From NCBI GenBank assembly GCA_963706875.1, contig CAVPNW010000014.1, forward strand, positions 124,001 to 188,000: DNA of 64,000 nt. The letters are read 5' to 3'. The notes under the pieces are model-generated. The model had not been told where the DNA came from. It saw only the letters and a list, made by a program, of their open reading frames with translations, and made no database searches. Made by a program: the position numbers and the translations under genes. Each line of letters begins with the position of its first letter. Positions within the stretch are counted from its first letter, which is position 1. Of this stretch, positions 25,393 through 34,233 are shown piece by piece. Source of the DNA: Prado023 sp963706875 (lineage in GTDB: Bacteria; Actinomycetota; Actinomycetes; S36-B12; CAIYMF01).

Positions 25393-26715
25393 TCAGCCGA
25401 GCATCCGTCGGGCCACCTCGCGGTGGAACTCGACGGACAGGGCCAGGTCGTCGACATGGATGCGCTCGTCGCGGTTGTGGTAGCCGGCCTCGACCACCTC
25501 GGGCGGGGTGGTCCGGAAGGGGCTGAAGCCGTAGGCGACAGTGCCGAAGTCCCGGCGAAGGTACACCGAGTCGGTGAACCCGGTGCACAGCACAGGGAGC
25601 ACCTGCGCGCCCAGCAACCCGGCGACGAGGTCCCGGCACGTGTCCCACAGGGGGCCGGACGCGGGTGAGGAGTTGCCCGGCACGGACGGCACGGGCTGGC
25701 TGAGCTCGAGGTCGTCGCCGGGACCAAGTCGGGCGCGAACCTCCGCGAGCACGTCGTGGTCGGGCGTTCCGGGCAGCACCCGGCAGTCCAGCCCGACGCC
25801 CGCGCGGGCGGGGATGACGTTGGAGGCCGCCGAGCCGTGCAGGAGGGTCGGGGCCATGGTGGTCCCGGACAGGGCCGGTAGCAGGTGGGCGAACACCGGG
25901 TGCAGCGCGCAGGCCCGGTCGAGGGCCTCCTGGATCCCGAGGCGGTCGATCGCCCCGGCTCCGAGCAGTGCGTCGAGAGTGGTGCGGATCGAGGGGTGGT
26001 CGCGGGGCTCAGGCAGTCCGATGCCGATCCGTGCCAGCACCTCAGCAAGGCGTGGCATGGGCGACTGGCCGATGCTGGGCATCGACGCGTGGCCGGCCTC
26101 CCCCACCGCGTCCACTCGGACCGGGCAGGTGCCCTTCTCGCCGACGGCGAAGGCCGCCATCGTCCGGCCGTCGGCCAGCCGGTAGGGCAGCCCGCCGCCC
26201 TCGTTGAGTGCGAAGTCCACCGCGAGGTCCGGTCGGTTCGGCGTCAACCAGTTCATGCCGACCCCGGCAGATCCGTCCTCCTCGTCGGCGGCCACGATCA
26301 GCACCAGGTCGCCGCGGGGACGCAACCCCTCCCGAGCCAGGGACGCAAGCGCGACCGCCCGGGCAGCCACCTCGTTCTTCATGTCCAGCGCGCCCCGGCC
26401 CCACAGGTACCCGTCGTCATCGAGGACCGCGCCGAAGGGTGGGTGCGTCCAGTCGCGCGCGTCGGCCGGCACGACGTCGCTGTGGCCGACGAACGCCAGG
26501 CTCGGCCCACCCCCGGTACCGGGCAGGCGGGCGATCAGGTTCTGGCGGGCCGGGTCCGGGCCGGCCAACTCGACGGCGACACCCTGCGCAGCCAGGTACG
26601 CGGCCAGTACCTCGGCGACCGCCGTCTCGTTGCCGTTCGTGGAGTCGACGCGCAGCAGGCTGCGGGTCAGGTCGATGACCTCGTCGTGGCGGCCCATCCG
26701 GTCCGGCTCACCCAT
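25393..26715 (-). CDS. M20/M25/M40 family metallopeptidase (DapE/ArgE-like)
   Basis: 440 residues. VGHSDVVPADARDW (metal His), GRGALDMKNEVAA (bridging Asp), AADEEDGSAGVGM (catalytic Glu pair) and a C-terminal YHNRDERIHVDDL (metal His) follow the M20A pattern. It probably hydrolyses an N-acyl amino acid or a dipeptide. The fit is closer to the actinobacterial M20A dipeptidase-like group than to true DapE, because the gene is away from lysine genes. The start may be ATG 26715 or ATG 26697. Confidence 0.87.
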   Translation of the reverse strand: MGEPDRMGRHDEVIDLTRSLLRVDSTNGNETAVAEVLAAYLAAQGVAVELAGPDPARQNLIARLPGTGGGPSLAFVGHSDVVPADARDWTHPPFGAVLDDDGYLWGRGALDMKNEVAARAVALASLAREGLRPRGDLVLIVAADEEDGSAGVGMNWLTPNRPDLAVDFALNEGGGLPYRLADGRTMAAFAVGEKGTCPVRVDAVGEAGHASMPSIGQSPMPRLAEVLARIGIGLPEPRDHPSIRTTLDALLGAGAIDRLGIQEALDRACALHPVFAHLLPALSGTTMAPTLLHGSAASNVIPARAGVGLDCRVLPGTPDHDVLAEVRARLGPGDDLELSQPVPSVPGNSSPASGPLWDTCRDLVAGLLGAQVLPVLCTGFTDSVYLRRDFGTVAYGFSPFRTTPPEVVEAGYHNRDERIHVDDLALSVEFHREVARRMLG

Positions 26716-26920
26716 GCTGGCCCGGGGACTCGCCCAGAAGGGAACCCGTGGCCTGCGGACCCGGGTGGAGGTGGTGTGGCGCGCTCACAGGGGCGAGGGT
26801 AGTGCCACCATCAGGGCCGGGTGCGCGGCACGTCCTGCCCCGGTGAGTCCCGCATCATCCGCGGACGCCACGACCGAGGGGTGCAGTGCTCCCCGACGAG
26901 GCGCAGCGGGGCGACGAGAG

Positions 26921-27127
26921 CTACTCGCCGACCTCGCGGCGCACGATCTCACCGCGGACCGCCGTGATCCAGGTGTTGATGATGTGCCTCTCGTCGTCTG
27001 TCCATGCGGCGTCGGGGGCGTCGAGGCGATGGACCTGGCGGACGAGCTCGTCCTTCAGCTCCTGGAGGCTGTACCCCTCGTGTAGCAGTGTCTTGACCTC
27101 GGGGGCGGTCGGATCCGGTGCTGGCAT
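26921..27127 (-). CDS. Small conserved-type hypothetical protein
   Basis: 68 residues, acidic and helical, with no Cys and no membrane segment. The text VKTLLHEGYSLQELKDELVRQVHRLDAP is followed by WTDDERHIINTWITAVRGEIVRREVGE. A very strong Shine-Dalgarno AGAAGGAGG sits 6 nt before the ATG at 27127, so translation is likely. I do not recognise the family. It lies 206 nt downstream of the M20 peptidase start region and is separated from it by non-coding DNA (26716-26920) in which I see nothing notable. Confidence 0.65.
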   Translation of the reverse strand: MPAPDPTAPEVKTLLHEGYSLQELKDELVRQVHRLDAPDAAWTDDERHIINTWITAVRGEIVRREVGE

Positions 27128-27327
27128 GGTGATCCTCCTTCTGTGGCACAGCCCACGCTATTCCTGCCCTCGCCCCCTGGACAGGGCCCGAGGTCCCGAC
27201 CCGGCCCGGTGCTCGGCCGCCCATCGGCGTCCGCGACGACAGGCCGCCCTCGGCGGATCACCGACGGATGAGATCGCGCTCTCCGTCAGCGAGCGACGGC
27301 ACGGGTGGGCCTGCCACGATGGCTCAC

Positions 27328-27447
27328 ATGGCAGGCCTCGACATCCGACCCCCGGAATCCTGGGACATGACCGAGGAGCAGCTTCGGGCATGGTGGGGCG
27401 CAGTCGTCGACGATCTGAGCGCGGCGGTGGCCGTCGAGGGTTCCTGA
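27328..27447 (+). CDS. Candidate 39-residue small protein
   Basis: The ORF reads MAGLDIRPPESWDMTEEQ and continues LRAWWGAVVDDLSAA..., ending at TGA 27445-27447. An in-frame ATG at 27319 would add three residues. CACGAT lies 7 nt before ATG 27328, resembling the leaderless starts of the window. The amphipathic Trp-containing helix looks protein-like, but such a short ORF could be chance in GC-rich DNA. Confidence 0.35.
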   Translation: MAGLDIRPPESWDMTEEQLRAWWGAVVDDLSAAVAVEGS

Positions 27448-27492
27448 CCCGCTGACAGGGTTGCGGACCACGCCGGATCGCTCGACCACCGC

Positions 27493-27516
27493 CCTGATCG
27501 CGACGCCCCGATCAGG
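27493..27516. terminator. Hairpin at the end of the 503-residue gene
   Basis: CCTGATCG (27493-27500) pairs with CGATCAGG (27509-27516) across an 8-nt loop. It overlaps the stop codon of the minus-strand gene ending at 27512. Confidence 0.45.
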
Positions 27517-29023
27517 CGTTGCGCTCGAACATGCCCGCGACAGCGGCGATTCCCAGCACTGAGCGCGCCGCGTACTCCGAGCGCCAGAGCCCGCCGTGGC
27601 ACGAGCCGTCGACGAACAGCTGCATCGGGTGCGAGATGGGCACCGCCGGGTTGGCCGTCGAGGCCGGGTTGCGCAGGTCGTGGACGAGCAGCGCGGCCAT
27701 GATGGCGTTGGACGTGTCCGGCTCGAAGATCTCCAGGCCGAACCGCCCGGCGCCGGCGTAGGCCGCGGCCAGGGCCTTGTTCTTCACGACGGACTTCGTC
27801 CGCGTGCTCGGGGCGACGTTCAGCGACACCCGCACGCCGTCCTCGCGCGCGGCCATCGCCCGCCAGCGCTGCAGGCGCTTGGCGAGCAGGTAGTTGGGCC
27901 CCTGCTGGCCGACCAGGCAGTCGCAGATGCCGTATTCGACGCCGGTGGAGGTGAACACGGTGTCCGGGTAGTTCTTCTCGAACTGCCCGGCCAGTCGCAT
28001 GGGGGAGCGGGCATAGCGCCAGACCCCGGCCGAGCGCCAGCGTCGCCGGGACTCCTCGACCGCCTCGATCGGTGCGGCGAACACGTCAGTGGGCGTGGCC
28101 AGCCAGGCGAGCATCACGTCGTGGCCGCCGCGGACCAGGTCCATGCTGATCGCATCGATGGCCAGGGACACGCGCACATGCAACGGGCCGTCGGCGTAGA
28201 CGTAGTTGCCCAGGGTGAATGGCCGCCCGATGCCCGCCAGCCAGGTCCGGATCTCCGGCGCCTGGGTCAGCAGGTCCGCACCGGCGACCGCAGCGAGCGC
28301 CGCCCCCTCCAGCTGGGTCCGATCCGGCCCGTCGATCGGGACCGGGACATGCAGCCGCCCGGCCCGGCCCTCGGCGTCGGCGATGATCCGCCGCCACAGG
28401 TCCGGTCGAGGCAGGTCGACGGCCCACACGGAGGCGCCCCAGTCCAGGAGGCAGGCCAGCGGGCCCATCTCAGCCCCGGCGCCGAGCACCGCGAAGTCCA
28501 CGCCGGTGAGGTCCAGCCACTCCGGGTGGGCCATGACCGTCTCGAGGGCGTGGGCGAAGCTCGGCTCCACGATCCCGTCTGCGACCCACACGTCGAGCTG
28601 GTGGCGCAGGTCCGGCCCAGCCAGCCTGCGCCCGTGGTAGGGGATCACCAGGTCCGCAACGCCGCGGCCCTTGCCCACGACCTCAGCCGTGGCGAACCGG
28701 GGCTGGGTGTGGGTCGCGAGGGCCTCGCCGAGGTCGGTGGCCGTGCCGTCGCGGGTGAACGTGAACTGCCGGTAGAGGGAGTCCAGCCCGTCACGGCTCA
28801 TGGCCACGGAGCCGCCACCGGCCCTCAGCCCGGAGATGACCAGGTCCCGCGCCGGCCCCATGTACTCCTTGCGCCAGTTGTCGGTGTCCTCGATGCTCTG
28901 GGCGAGCTCGGGGTCGGTGGCGCGTGCCGCGTCGGCGAACACAGCCCGTCCGGTGCCCATGGACGACTGCTGGCCCTTGGAGATCGGGAAGTCGATCCCG
29001 CGCTGGGGGTCGAACTCAGGCAT
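27512..29023 (-). CDS. Unrecognised 503-residue protein with Rossmann-like motif
   Basis: I do not recognise this family. Near residues 160-185 the protein has DFAVLGAGAEMGPLACLLDW and then GASVWAVDLPRPDLWRRI, a GxGxxxG nucleotide-binding pattern with an Asp ending the second strand, suggesting NAD(P) or SAM binding. Other striking pieces are YHGRRLAGPDLRHQLDVWVADG, GNYVYADG, FEKNYPDTVFTSTGVEYGICDCLVGQQGPNYLLAKRLQRWRA, SLNVAPSTRTKSVVKNKALAAAY and HPMQLFVDGSCHGGLWRSEYAARSVLGIA. It is probably a cytoplasmic enzyme. It ends up 18 bp downstream of glgA on the same strand, so a link to glycogen or sugar metabolism is possible. Confidence 0.75.
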   Translation of the reverse strand: MPEFDPQRGIDFPISKGQQSSMGTGRAVFADAARATDPELAQSIEDTDNWRKEYMGPARDLVISGLRAGGGSVAMSRDGLDSLYRQFTFTRDGTATDLGEALATHTQPRFATAEVVGKGRGVADLVIPYHGRRLAGPDLRHQLDVWVADGIVEPSFAHALETVMAHPEWLDLTGVDFAVLGAGAEMGPLACLLDWGASVWAVDLPRPDLWRRIIADAEGRAGRLHVPVPIDGPDRTQLEGAALAAVAGADLLTQAPEIRTWLAGIGRPFTLGNYVYADGPLHVRVSLAIDAISMDLVRGGHDVMLAWLATPTDVFAAPIEAVEESRRRWRSAGVWRYARSPMRLAGQFEKNYPDTVFTSTGVEYGICDCLVGQQGPNYLLAKRLQRWRAMAAREDGVRVSLNVAPSTRTKSVVKNKALAAAYAGAGRFGLEIFEPDTSNAIMAALLVHDLRNPASTANPAVPISHPMQLFVDGSCHGGLWRSEYAARSVLGIAAVAGMFERNA

Positions 29024-29041
29024 GTGCTCCTCCGGGTCGGG

Positions 29042-30211
29042 TCATCCGCGTCCGTCGATCGCCCTCTGGTAGACGTCGACCGTGATCCGGGCGATCTTGT
29101 CCCACCCGAACTCGTCGACGGCGCGCTGGCGTCCGGCGACGCCCATGGCCGCGGCCTTGGCCGGGTCGGACATGACCTTCGTGAGCGCGTCGGCCACCGA
29201 GGTCTCGAAGCCGACGGGGTCGGACTCGTCGTAGTGCACCAGGTGCCCGGTCTCACCCTCGACGACCACCTCAGGGATGCCGCCGACGTCGCTGGCGACG
29301 ACCGCGGTCTCGCAGGCCATCGCCTCCAGGTTCACGATGCCCAGCGGCTCGTACACCGACGGGCAGGCGAATGCGCCCGCGTGCGTCAGGGCCTGGACCA
29401 GGTGCGCCCGGCTCAGGTGCTCGTTGACCCAGAGCATGTTGGCCTCGCCCTTGCTGGCCCGCAGCGCCGCCACTCCGGCCTCCACCTCCGCTCCGAGCTC
29501 GGGGGTGTCCGGGGAGGAGGCGATGAGGACCAGCGGGATGTCCGGGTCCATCTGGGCCGCGGCCTTGAGCAGGTGCGCGATGCCCTTCTGGCGGGTGATC
29601 CGGCCCACGAACAGCACGTACGGGCGGCTCGGGTCGATCCCGACCGACTCGATCAGGTCGGTGTTCCGGTCGGGCTGGTAGAGCTCGGTGTCGATCCCGT
29701 TGTGCACCACGTCGACCTTCGCCGGGTCCACGTTCGGGTAGGACTCCAGCACGTCGCCGCGCATCCCGTGGCTGACCGCGATGATCCGGTCCGCGCCCTC
29801 GTAGGCCGTCTTCTCCACCCAGGACGACAGCCGGTAGCCGCCGCCGAGCTGCTCGGCCTTCCACGGCCGCTTCGGCTCCAGGGAGTGCGCCGAGATGACG
29901 TGCGGCACGTCGAGGAAGATCCCGCCGGTGTGGCCGGCGAAGTTGGCGTACCAGGTGTGGGAGTGCAGGAGCTCCACCCCCTCGCTGGCGGCCACCATCG
30001 CCAGGGAGATCCCCATGGTCTGCAGCGAGGCGTTGGCCCCGGCCAGGGTCTCGGGCACCAGATGGGCGTTGGCGTCGGTGCGCGGCGCCCCCCAGCACTG
30101 CACATCGACATCGATGAGCTTGCGCAGCTCGCGCGCGAGGTACTCGACGTGAACGCCGGCACCGCCGTAGGCCTCCGGGGGCCATTCCCTTGTCAGCAAT
30201 CCGATCCTCAT
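29042..30211 (-). CDS. glgA: Glycogen synthase, actinobacterial GT4 type
   Basis: 389 residues, GT-B fold. MRIGLLTREWPPEAYGGAGVHVEYLARELRK is the family start. LHSHTWYANFAGH, VVHNGIDTELYQP, FVGRITRQKGIAHLL and the C-terminal PSVYEPLGIVNLEAMACETAVVASDVGGIPEVV (catalytic EX7E region) follow. Corynebacterial GlgA and mycobacterial GlgM share this form; GlgM makes maltose-1-phosphate from ADP-glucose, so either alpha-glucan elongation or maltose-1-phosphate synthesis is possible. It is divergent from glgC, which makes its ADP-glucose donor. Confidence 0.92.
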   Translation of the reverse strand: MRIGLLTREWPPEAYGGAGVHVEYLARELRKLIDVDVQCWGAPRTDANAHLVPETLAGANASLQTMGISLAMVAASEGVELLHSHTWYANFAGHTGGIFLDVPHVISAHSLEPKRPWKAEQLGGGYRLSSWVEKTAYEGADRIIAVSHGMRGDVLESYPNVDPAKVDVVHNGIDTELYQPDRNTDLIESVGIDPSRPYVLFVGRITRQKGIAHLLKAAAQMDPDIPLVLIASSPDTPELGAEVEAGVAALRASKGEANMLWVNEHLSRAHLVQALTHAGAFACPSVYEPLGIVNLEAMACETAVVASDVGGIPEVVVEGETGHLVHYDESDPVGFETSVADALTKVMSDPAKAAAMGVAGRQRAVDEFGWDKIARITVDVYQRAIDGRG

Positions 30212-30333
30212 GCCCGGCAGCCTAGGACCGGGCGCGGGGCGGATGCGCGCTGCCCGGACGCCCGCCCGGACCGCTGCCCGGACGCCCCCGCCCGCCGCGC
30301 CTTGTGGGCGGTCCGGTGACTACCGTGGCTGCC

Positions 30334-31551
30334 ATGCCAAACCCTCGCGTACTCGGAATCGTCCTCGCCGGCGGAGAGGGCAAGCGGCTGATGCCCCTGA
30401 CCGCCGATCGCGCCAAGCCGGCCGTCCCGTTCGGGGGCTCCTACCGGCTCATCGACTTCGTCCTGAGCAACCTGGTGAATGCCGGGTTCGCGCGCATCGC
30501 CGTGCTCACCCAGTACAAGTCGCACTCCCTGGACCGGCACGTGACCCAGACCTGGGCCATGCCCGCGATCCTCGGCGACTACGTCACGGCGGTCCCCGCG
30601 CAGCAGCGGCTCGGCCCGCGCTGGTACACGGGCTCGGCTGACGCCATCTACCAGAGCATGAACCTGATCGAGGACGAGGACCCGGACTACCTGCTGGTCT
30701 TCGGCGCCGACAACATCTACCGGATGGACCCGCGCCAGATGCTCGAGCAGCACATCGACACCGGTGCTGCCGTGACGGTCGCCGGCATCCGCAAGCCCCG
30801 GTCGGAGGCCTCGGAGTTCGGCGTCATCGAGCAGGCCGCGGACTCGACCAAGATCGAGGCGTTCCACGAGAAGCCGGCCGACCCGCCGGCCGTCCCCGGC
30901 TCGCCGGACGAGTCGTTCATCTCGATGGGCAACTACATCTTCACCCGCGAGTGGCTCGTCGACACCCTGCGCGCCGACGCCGCCGACGACTCCTCGGTGC
31001 ACGACATGGGCGGCAACATCATCCCGGCGCTGACCCATCAGGGCGGAGCCCACGTCTATGACTTCGGCACCAACGAGATCCCCGGCCAGACCGAGCGGGA
31101 CCGCGGCTACTGGAAGGACGTGGGGTCGATCGACGCCTACCACGAGGCGCACATGGACCTCGTGAGCGTGCACCCGATCTTCAACCTGTACAACCGCGAA
31201 TGGCCGATCATCACGTCGTCGCTCGGATCGCCCCCGCCGGCGAAGTTCGTCGAGGGTGGCAACGCCCATGAGTCGATCATCGGCGCCGGCTCGGTCATCG
31301 CCGGGGGGCATGTCCGCTCGTCTGTGCTGTCCCAGGACGTCCGCGTCCTGCAGGGCGCCTACGTGGAGGGCGCGGTCCTGATGCCCGGTGTGCGGATCGG
31401 GCGCGGTGCGGTCGTGCGCAACACGATCCTGGACAAGAACGTGGTGGTCCCCGATGGCGCCCAGGTCGGCGTGCACCTCGACGCCGACCGCGAGCGGTTC
31501 ACGGTCTCCGAGGCCGGCATCGTCGCCGTCGGCAAGGGCATCACGATCTAG
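30334..31551 (+). CDS. glgC: Glucose-1-phosphate adenylyltransferase
   Basis: 405 residues. It has the nucleotidyltransferase motif LGIVLAGGEGKRLMPLTADRAKPAVPFGG, substrate residues in YTGSADAIYQSM, FGADNIYRMD (metal Asp) and FHEKPADP, and a C-terminal left-handed beta-helix (SVLSQDVRVLQGAYVEGAVLMPGVRIGRGAVV). It makes ADP-glucose from glucose-1-phosphate and ATP for glycogen synthesis. The ATG at 30334 is chosen because TACCGT (30321-30326) lies 7 nt upstream. Confidence 0.95.
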   Translation: MPNPRVLGIVLAGGEGKRLMPLTADRAKPAVPFGGSYRLIDFVLSNLVNAGFARIAVLTQYKSHSLDRHVTQTWAMPAILGDYVTAVPAQQRLGPRWYTGSADAIYQSMNLIEDEDPDYLLVFGADNIYRMDPRQMLEQHIDTGAAVTVAGIRKPRSEASEFGVIEQAADSTKIEAFHEKPADPPAVPGSPDESFISMGNYIFTREWLVDTLRADAADDSSVHDMGGNIIPALTHQGGAHVYDFGTNEIPGQTERDRGYWKDVGSIDAYHEAHMDLVSVHPIFNLYNREWPIITSSLGSPPPAKFVEGGNAHESIIGAGSVIAGGHVRSSVLSQDVRVLQGAYVEGAVLMPGVRIGRGAVVRNTILDKNVVVPDGAQVGVHLDADRERFTVSEAGIVAVGKGITI

Positions 31552-31660
31552 GGCGAGGGCCGGATCGGTCCGGATTCCCGACCGTCACCGGTCGCAGGAG
31601 CGGATCGGTCCGGAGGTGAGCCGCGCGATGGCGGATCGATCGGCGGGGTGAAGGGGCGGA

Positions 31661-31834
31661 CTACTTCTTCTTGAAGGCCTTGCAGCGGTCCTCGAGGTGG
31701 GCTGCGGCGTCCTCGCGGGCCTTCTTGCGGGATCGGCGGCCCGGGCCGTTCCACCCGCACTCGCAGCGCGCCTGGGTGAAGCTGCCCTTCTCGACCAGGT
31801 GCAAGGGGCTGTCACCCTTGCCGTCCTTCCCCAT
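31661..31834 (-). CDS. Small basic CxC protein, possible zinc ribbon
   Basis: 57 residues: a short N-terminus, then RCECGWNGPGRRSRKKAREDAAAHLEDRC and a lysine-rich end. Two close Cys plus a later His and Cys could bind zinc (C-x-C ... H-x5-C). The ATG at 31834 is preceded by GGAGGTGGTGGG. It is convergent with glgC. No function is known to me. Confidence 0.6.
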   Translation of the reverse strand: MGKDGKGDSPLHLVEKGSFTQARCECGWNGPGRRSRKKAREDAAAHLEDRCKAFKKK

Positions 31835-31894
31835 GGCCCACCACCTCCGTTGGGCGCACCCTACGCGCCCGAGATGAACGAGTACCCTTGGGCC

Positions 31895-32098
31895 ATGTCG
31901 ACCAGCATCTGGACAGTCACTGGAATGACCTGTGGGCACTGCGTCAAGGCGGTCACCGAGGAGGTGTCGGCCATCGAGGGTGTCGAGTCCGTCGAGGTCG
32001 ACCTGGAGACCGGGGCCGTGACGGTGGCTGCGGCCGCAGACCCGACCCGGGAGCAGATGGCGGCAGCGGTCGACGAGGCCGGATACGCGCTGGTCTGA
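31895..32098 (+). CDS. copZ: Heavy-metal-associated (HMA) domain copper chaperone, CopZ-like
   Basis: 67 residues making up a single HMA domain: IWTVTGMTCGHCVKAVTEEV with the metal-binding Cys pair in GMTCGHC, then GVESVEVDLETGAVTV. Such proteins carry Cu(I) to a P-type ATPase. No copper ATPase is in the window. TACCCT (31883-31888) sits exactly 6 nt before the ATG at 31895. The HMG-CoA lyase gene begins 3 nt downstream, so the two are co-transcribed. Confidence 0.9.
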   Translation: MSTSIWTVTGMTCGHCVKAVTEEVSAIEGVESVEVDLETGAVTVAAAADPTREQMAAAVDEAGYALV

Positions 32099-32101
32099 GC
32101 C

Positions 32102-33004
32102 GTGTCCGCGATCGAGATCGTCGAGGTCAGTGCACGCGACGGGCTGCAGAACGACTCCGCCCGGCTGAGCACCGAGCAGAAGGTCGAGCTCATCGCGAGG
32201 TGCGCCGCGGCTGGCCTGCGCCGGGCGGAGATCGCCTCGTTCGTCAACCCGAAGCTCGTCCCGCAGATGGCTGACGCGGAGGCCGTCGTGGCCGGAGTGC
32301 GTGCGGCAGTGGAGGGCCCCTCGTCGTGGATCGGGCTGGTGCTCAACACCCGGGGGTTCCATCGGGCGGCGGCCACTGGCGTCGACGAGGTCAACTGCGT
32401 GGTCAGCGTCACCGACGAGTTCTCGCAGGCCAACCAGGCGATGACCTCAGAGCAGGCGATCGCGGTCGTCGCCGAGGTCGTCCCCCTGGCCCGGGCCGCC
32501 GGGATCCTGCCCACCGTGACCCTCTCGGTCGCGTTCGGCTGCCCCTTCTCCGGCGAGGTGTCGGTGGACCGGGTCCGCCGGGTCGTGGAGCAGGTCGCCG
32601 AGACCGGTGTCGCGGAGGTCGCGATCGCCGACACCATCGGGGTGGCCGTGCCGCGGGACGTGGCCACCCGCGTGGCCGCGGTGCGCGAGCTCATCGGCGA
32701 CCTGCGCCTGCGCGCGCACTTCCACAACACCCGCAACACCGGGTACGCCAACGCGCTGGCGGCTGCCGACGCCGGGGTCACCGTCCTGGATGCCAGCCTC
32801 GGCGGGATCGGCGGTTGCCCGTTCGCCCCGCGTGCGACGGGCAACATCGCCACGGAGGACCTCATCTACGCGCTGCACCGCAGCGGGTACCAGACCGGGG
32901 TGGACCTCGATGCGGCCATCGACACCAGCCAGTGGCTCGGGACCCAGCTGGGCCGGGACCTGCCTGCGTACCTGCCGCGCGCGGGAGTGTTCCCGCCTCG
33001 CTGA
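32102..33004 (+). CDS. mvaB: Hydroxymethylglutaryl-CoA lyase
   Basis: 300 residues, DRE-TIM metallolyase. VEVSARDGLQND holds the catalytic Arg and metal Asp, AHFHNTRNTGYANALAA the metal His pair, and GGIGGCPFAPRATGNIATED the catalytic Cys loop. It splits HMG-CoA into acetoacetate and acetyl-CoA, the last step of leucine breakdown. One usual HMG-CoA lyase residue differs (NTRNTGYAN in place of DTYGQALAN), so a related aldol-type lyase is possible. It starts 3 nt after copZ with GTG. Confidence 0.85.
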   Translation: MSAIEIVEVSARDGLQNDSARLSTEQKVELIARCAAAGLRRAEIASFVNPKLVPQMADAEAVVAGVRAAVEGPSSWIGLVLNTRGFHRAAATGVDEVNCVVSVTDEFSQANQAMTSEQAIAVVAEVVPLARAAGILPTVTLSVAFGCPFSGEVSVDRVRRVVEQVAETGVAEVAIADTIGVAVPRDVATRVAAVRELIGDLRLRAHFHNTRNTGYANALAAADAGVTVLDASLGGIGGCPFAPRATGNIATEDLIYALHRSGYQTGVDLDAAIDTSQWLGTQLGRDLPAYLPRAGVFPPR

Positions 33005-33009
33005 CGACT

Positions 33010-33025
33010 TGTGAGGCGCGTCACA
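33010..33025. promoter_or_regulatory. CRP/GlxR-type operator upstream of pstS
   Basis: TGTGA (33010-33014), six bases, TCACA (33021-33025): a perfect match to the CRP/GlxR palindrome. It is 6 nt after the HMG-CoA lyase stop and 55 bp before a PHO box, in the control region of pstSCAB. Confidence 0.7.
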
Positions 33026-33079
33026 TTCGTCCGTTTCGCGGTGCGTGAGGCGGGGTGTGGCACGGACTTGTCGGGGTGA

Positions 33080-33101
33080 GTTCACCCTCCGTTCACGTAC
33101 G
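33080..33101 (+). promoter_or_regulatory. PHO box upstream of pstS
   Basis: GTTCACCCTCC (33080-33090) is followed without a gap by GTTCACGTACG (33091-33101). Two GTTCAC units 11 bp apart match the PhoP direct-repeat operator of actinomycetes. It lies 86 bp before the pstS ATG and reads in the same direction, as expected for PhoP activation under phosphate starvation. Confidence 0.82.
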
Positions 33102-33186
33102 CCCCCCCTGCGCGTCGGAATGGGTGCCTACGGTGCGACCCGTGAGTACACATCTCGCACATCCCCAGACCAAGAAGAGGACCACC

Positions 33187-34164
<978 letters not shown>

Positions 34165-34233
34165 GCCCGCGCTGGCCCCGGTCCATTAGGTTCATCTCGA
34201 ACATCGACTCCACGTGCCAGGAAGAGGCAGATC

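Noticed and set aside
31561..31614. Two copies of CGGATCGGTCCGGA 40 bp apart after glgC
   Set aside because: Short and GC-rich, with no stem and T-tract or regulatory context; probably chance or slippage.
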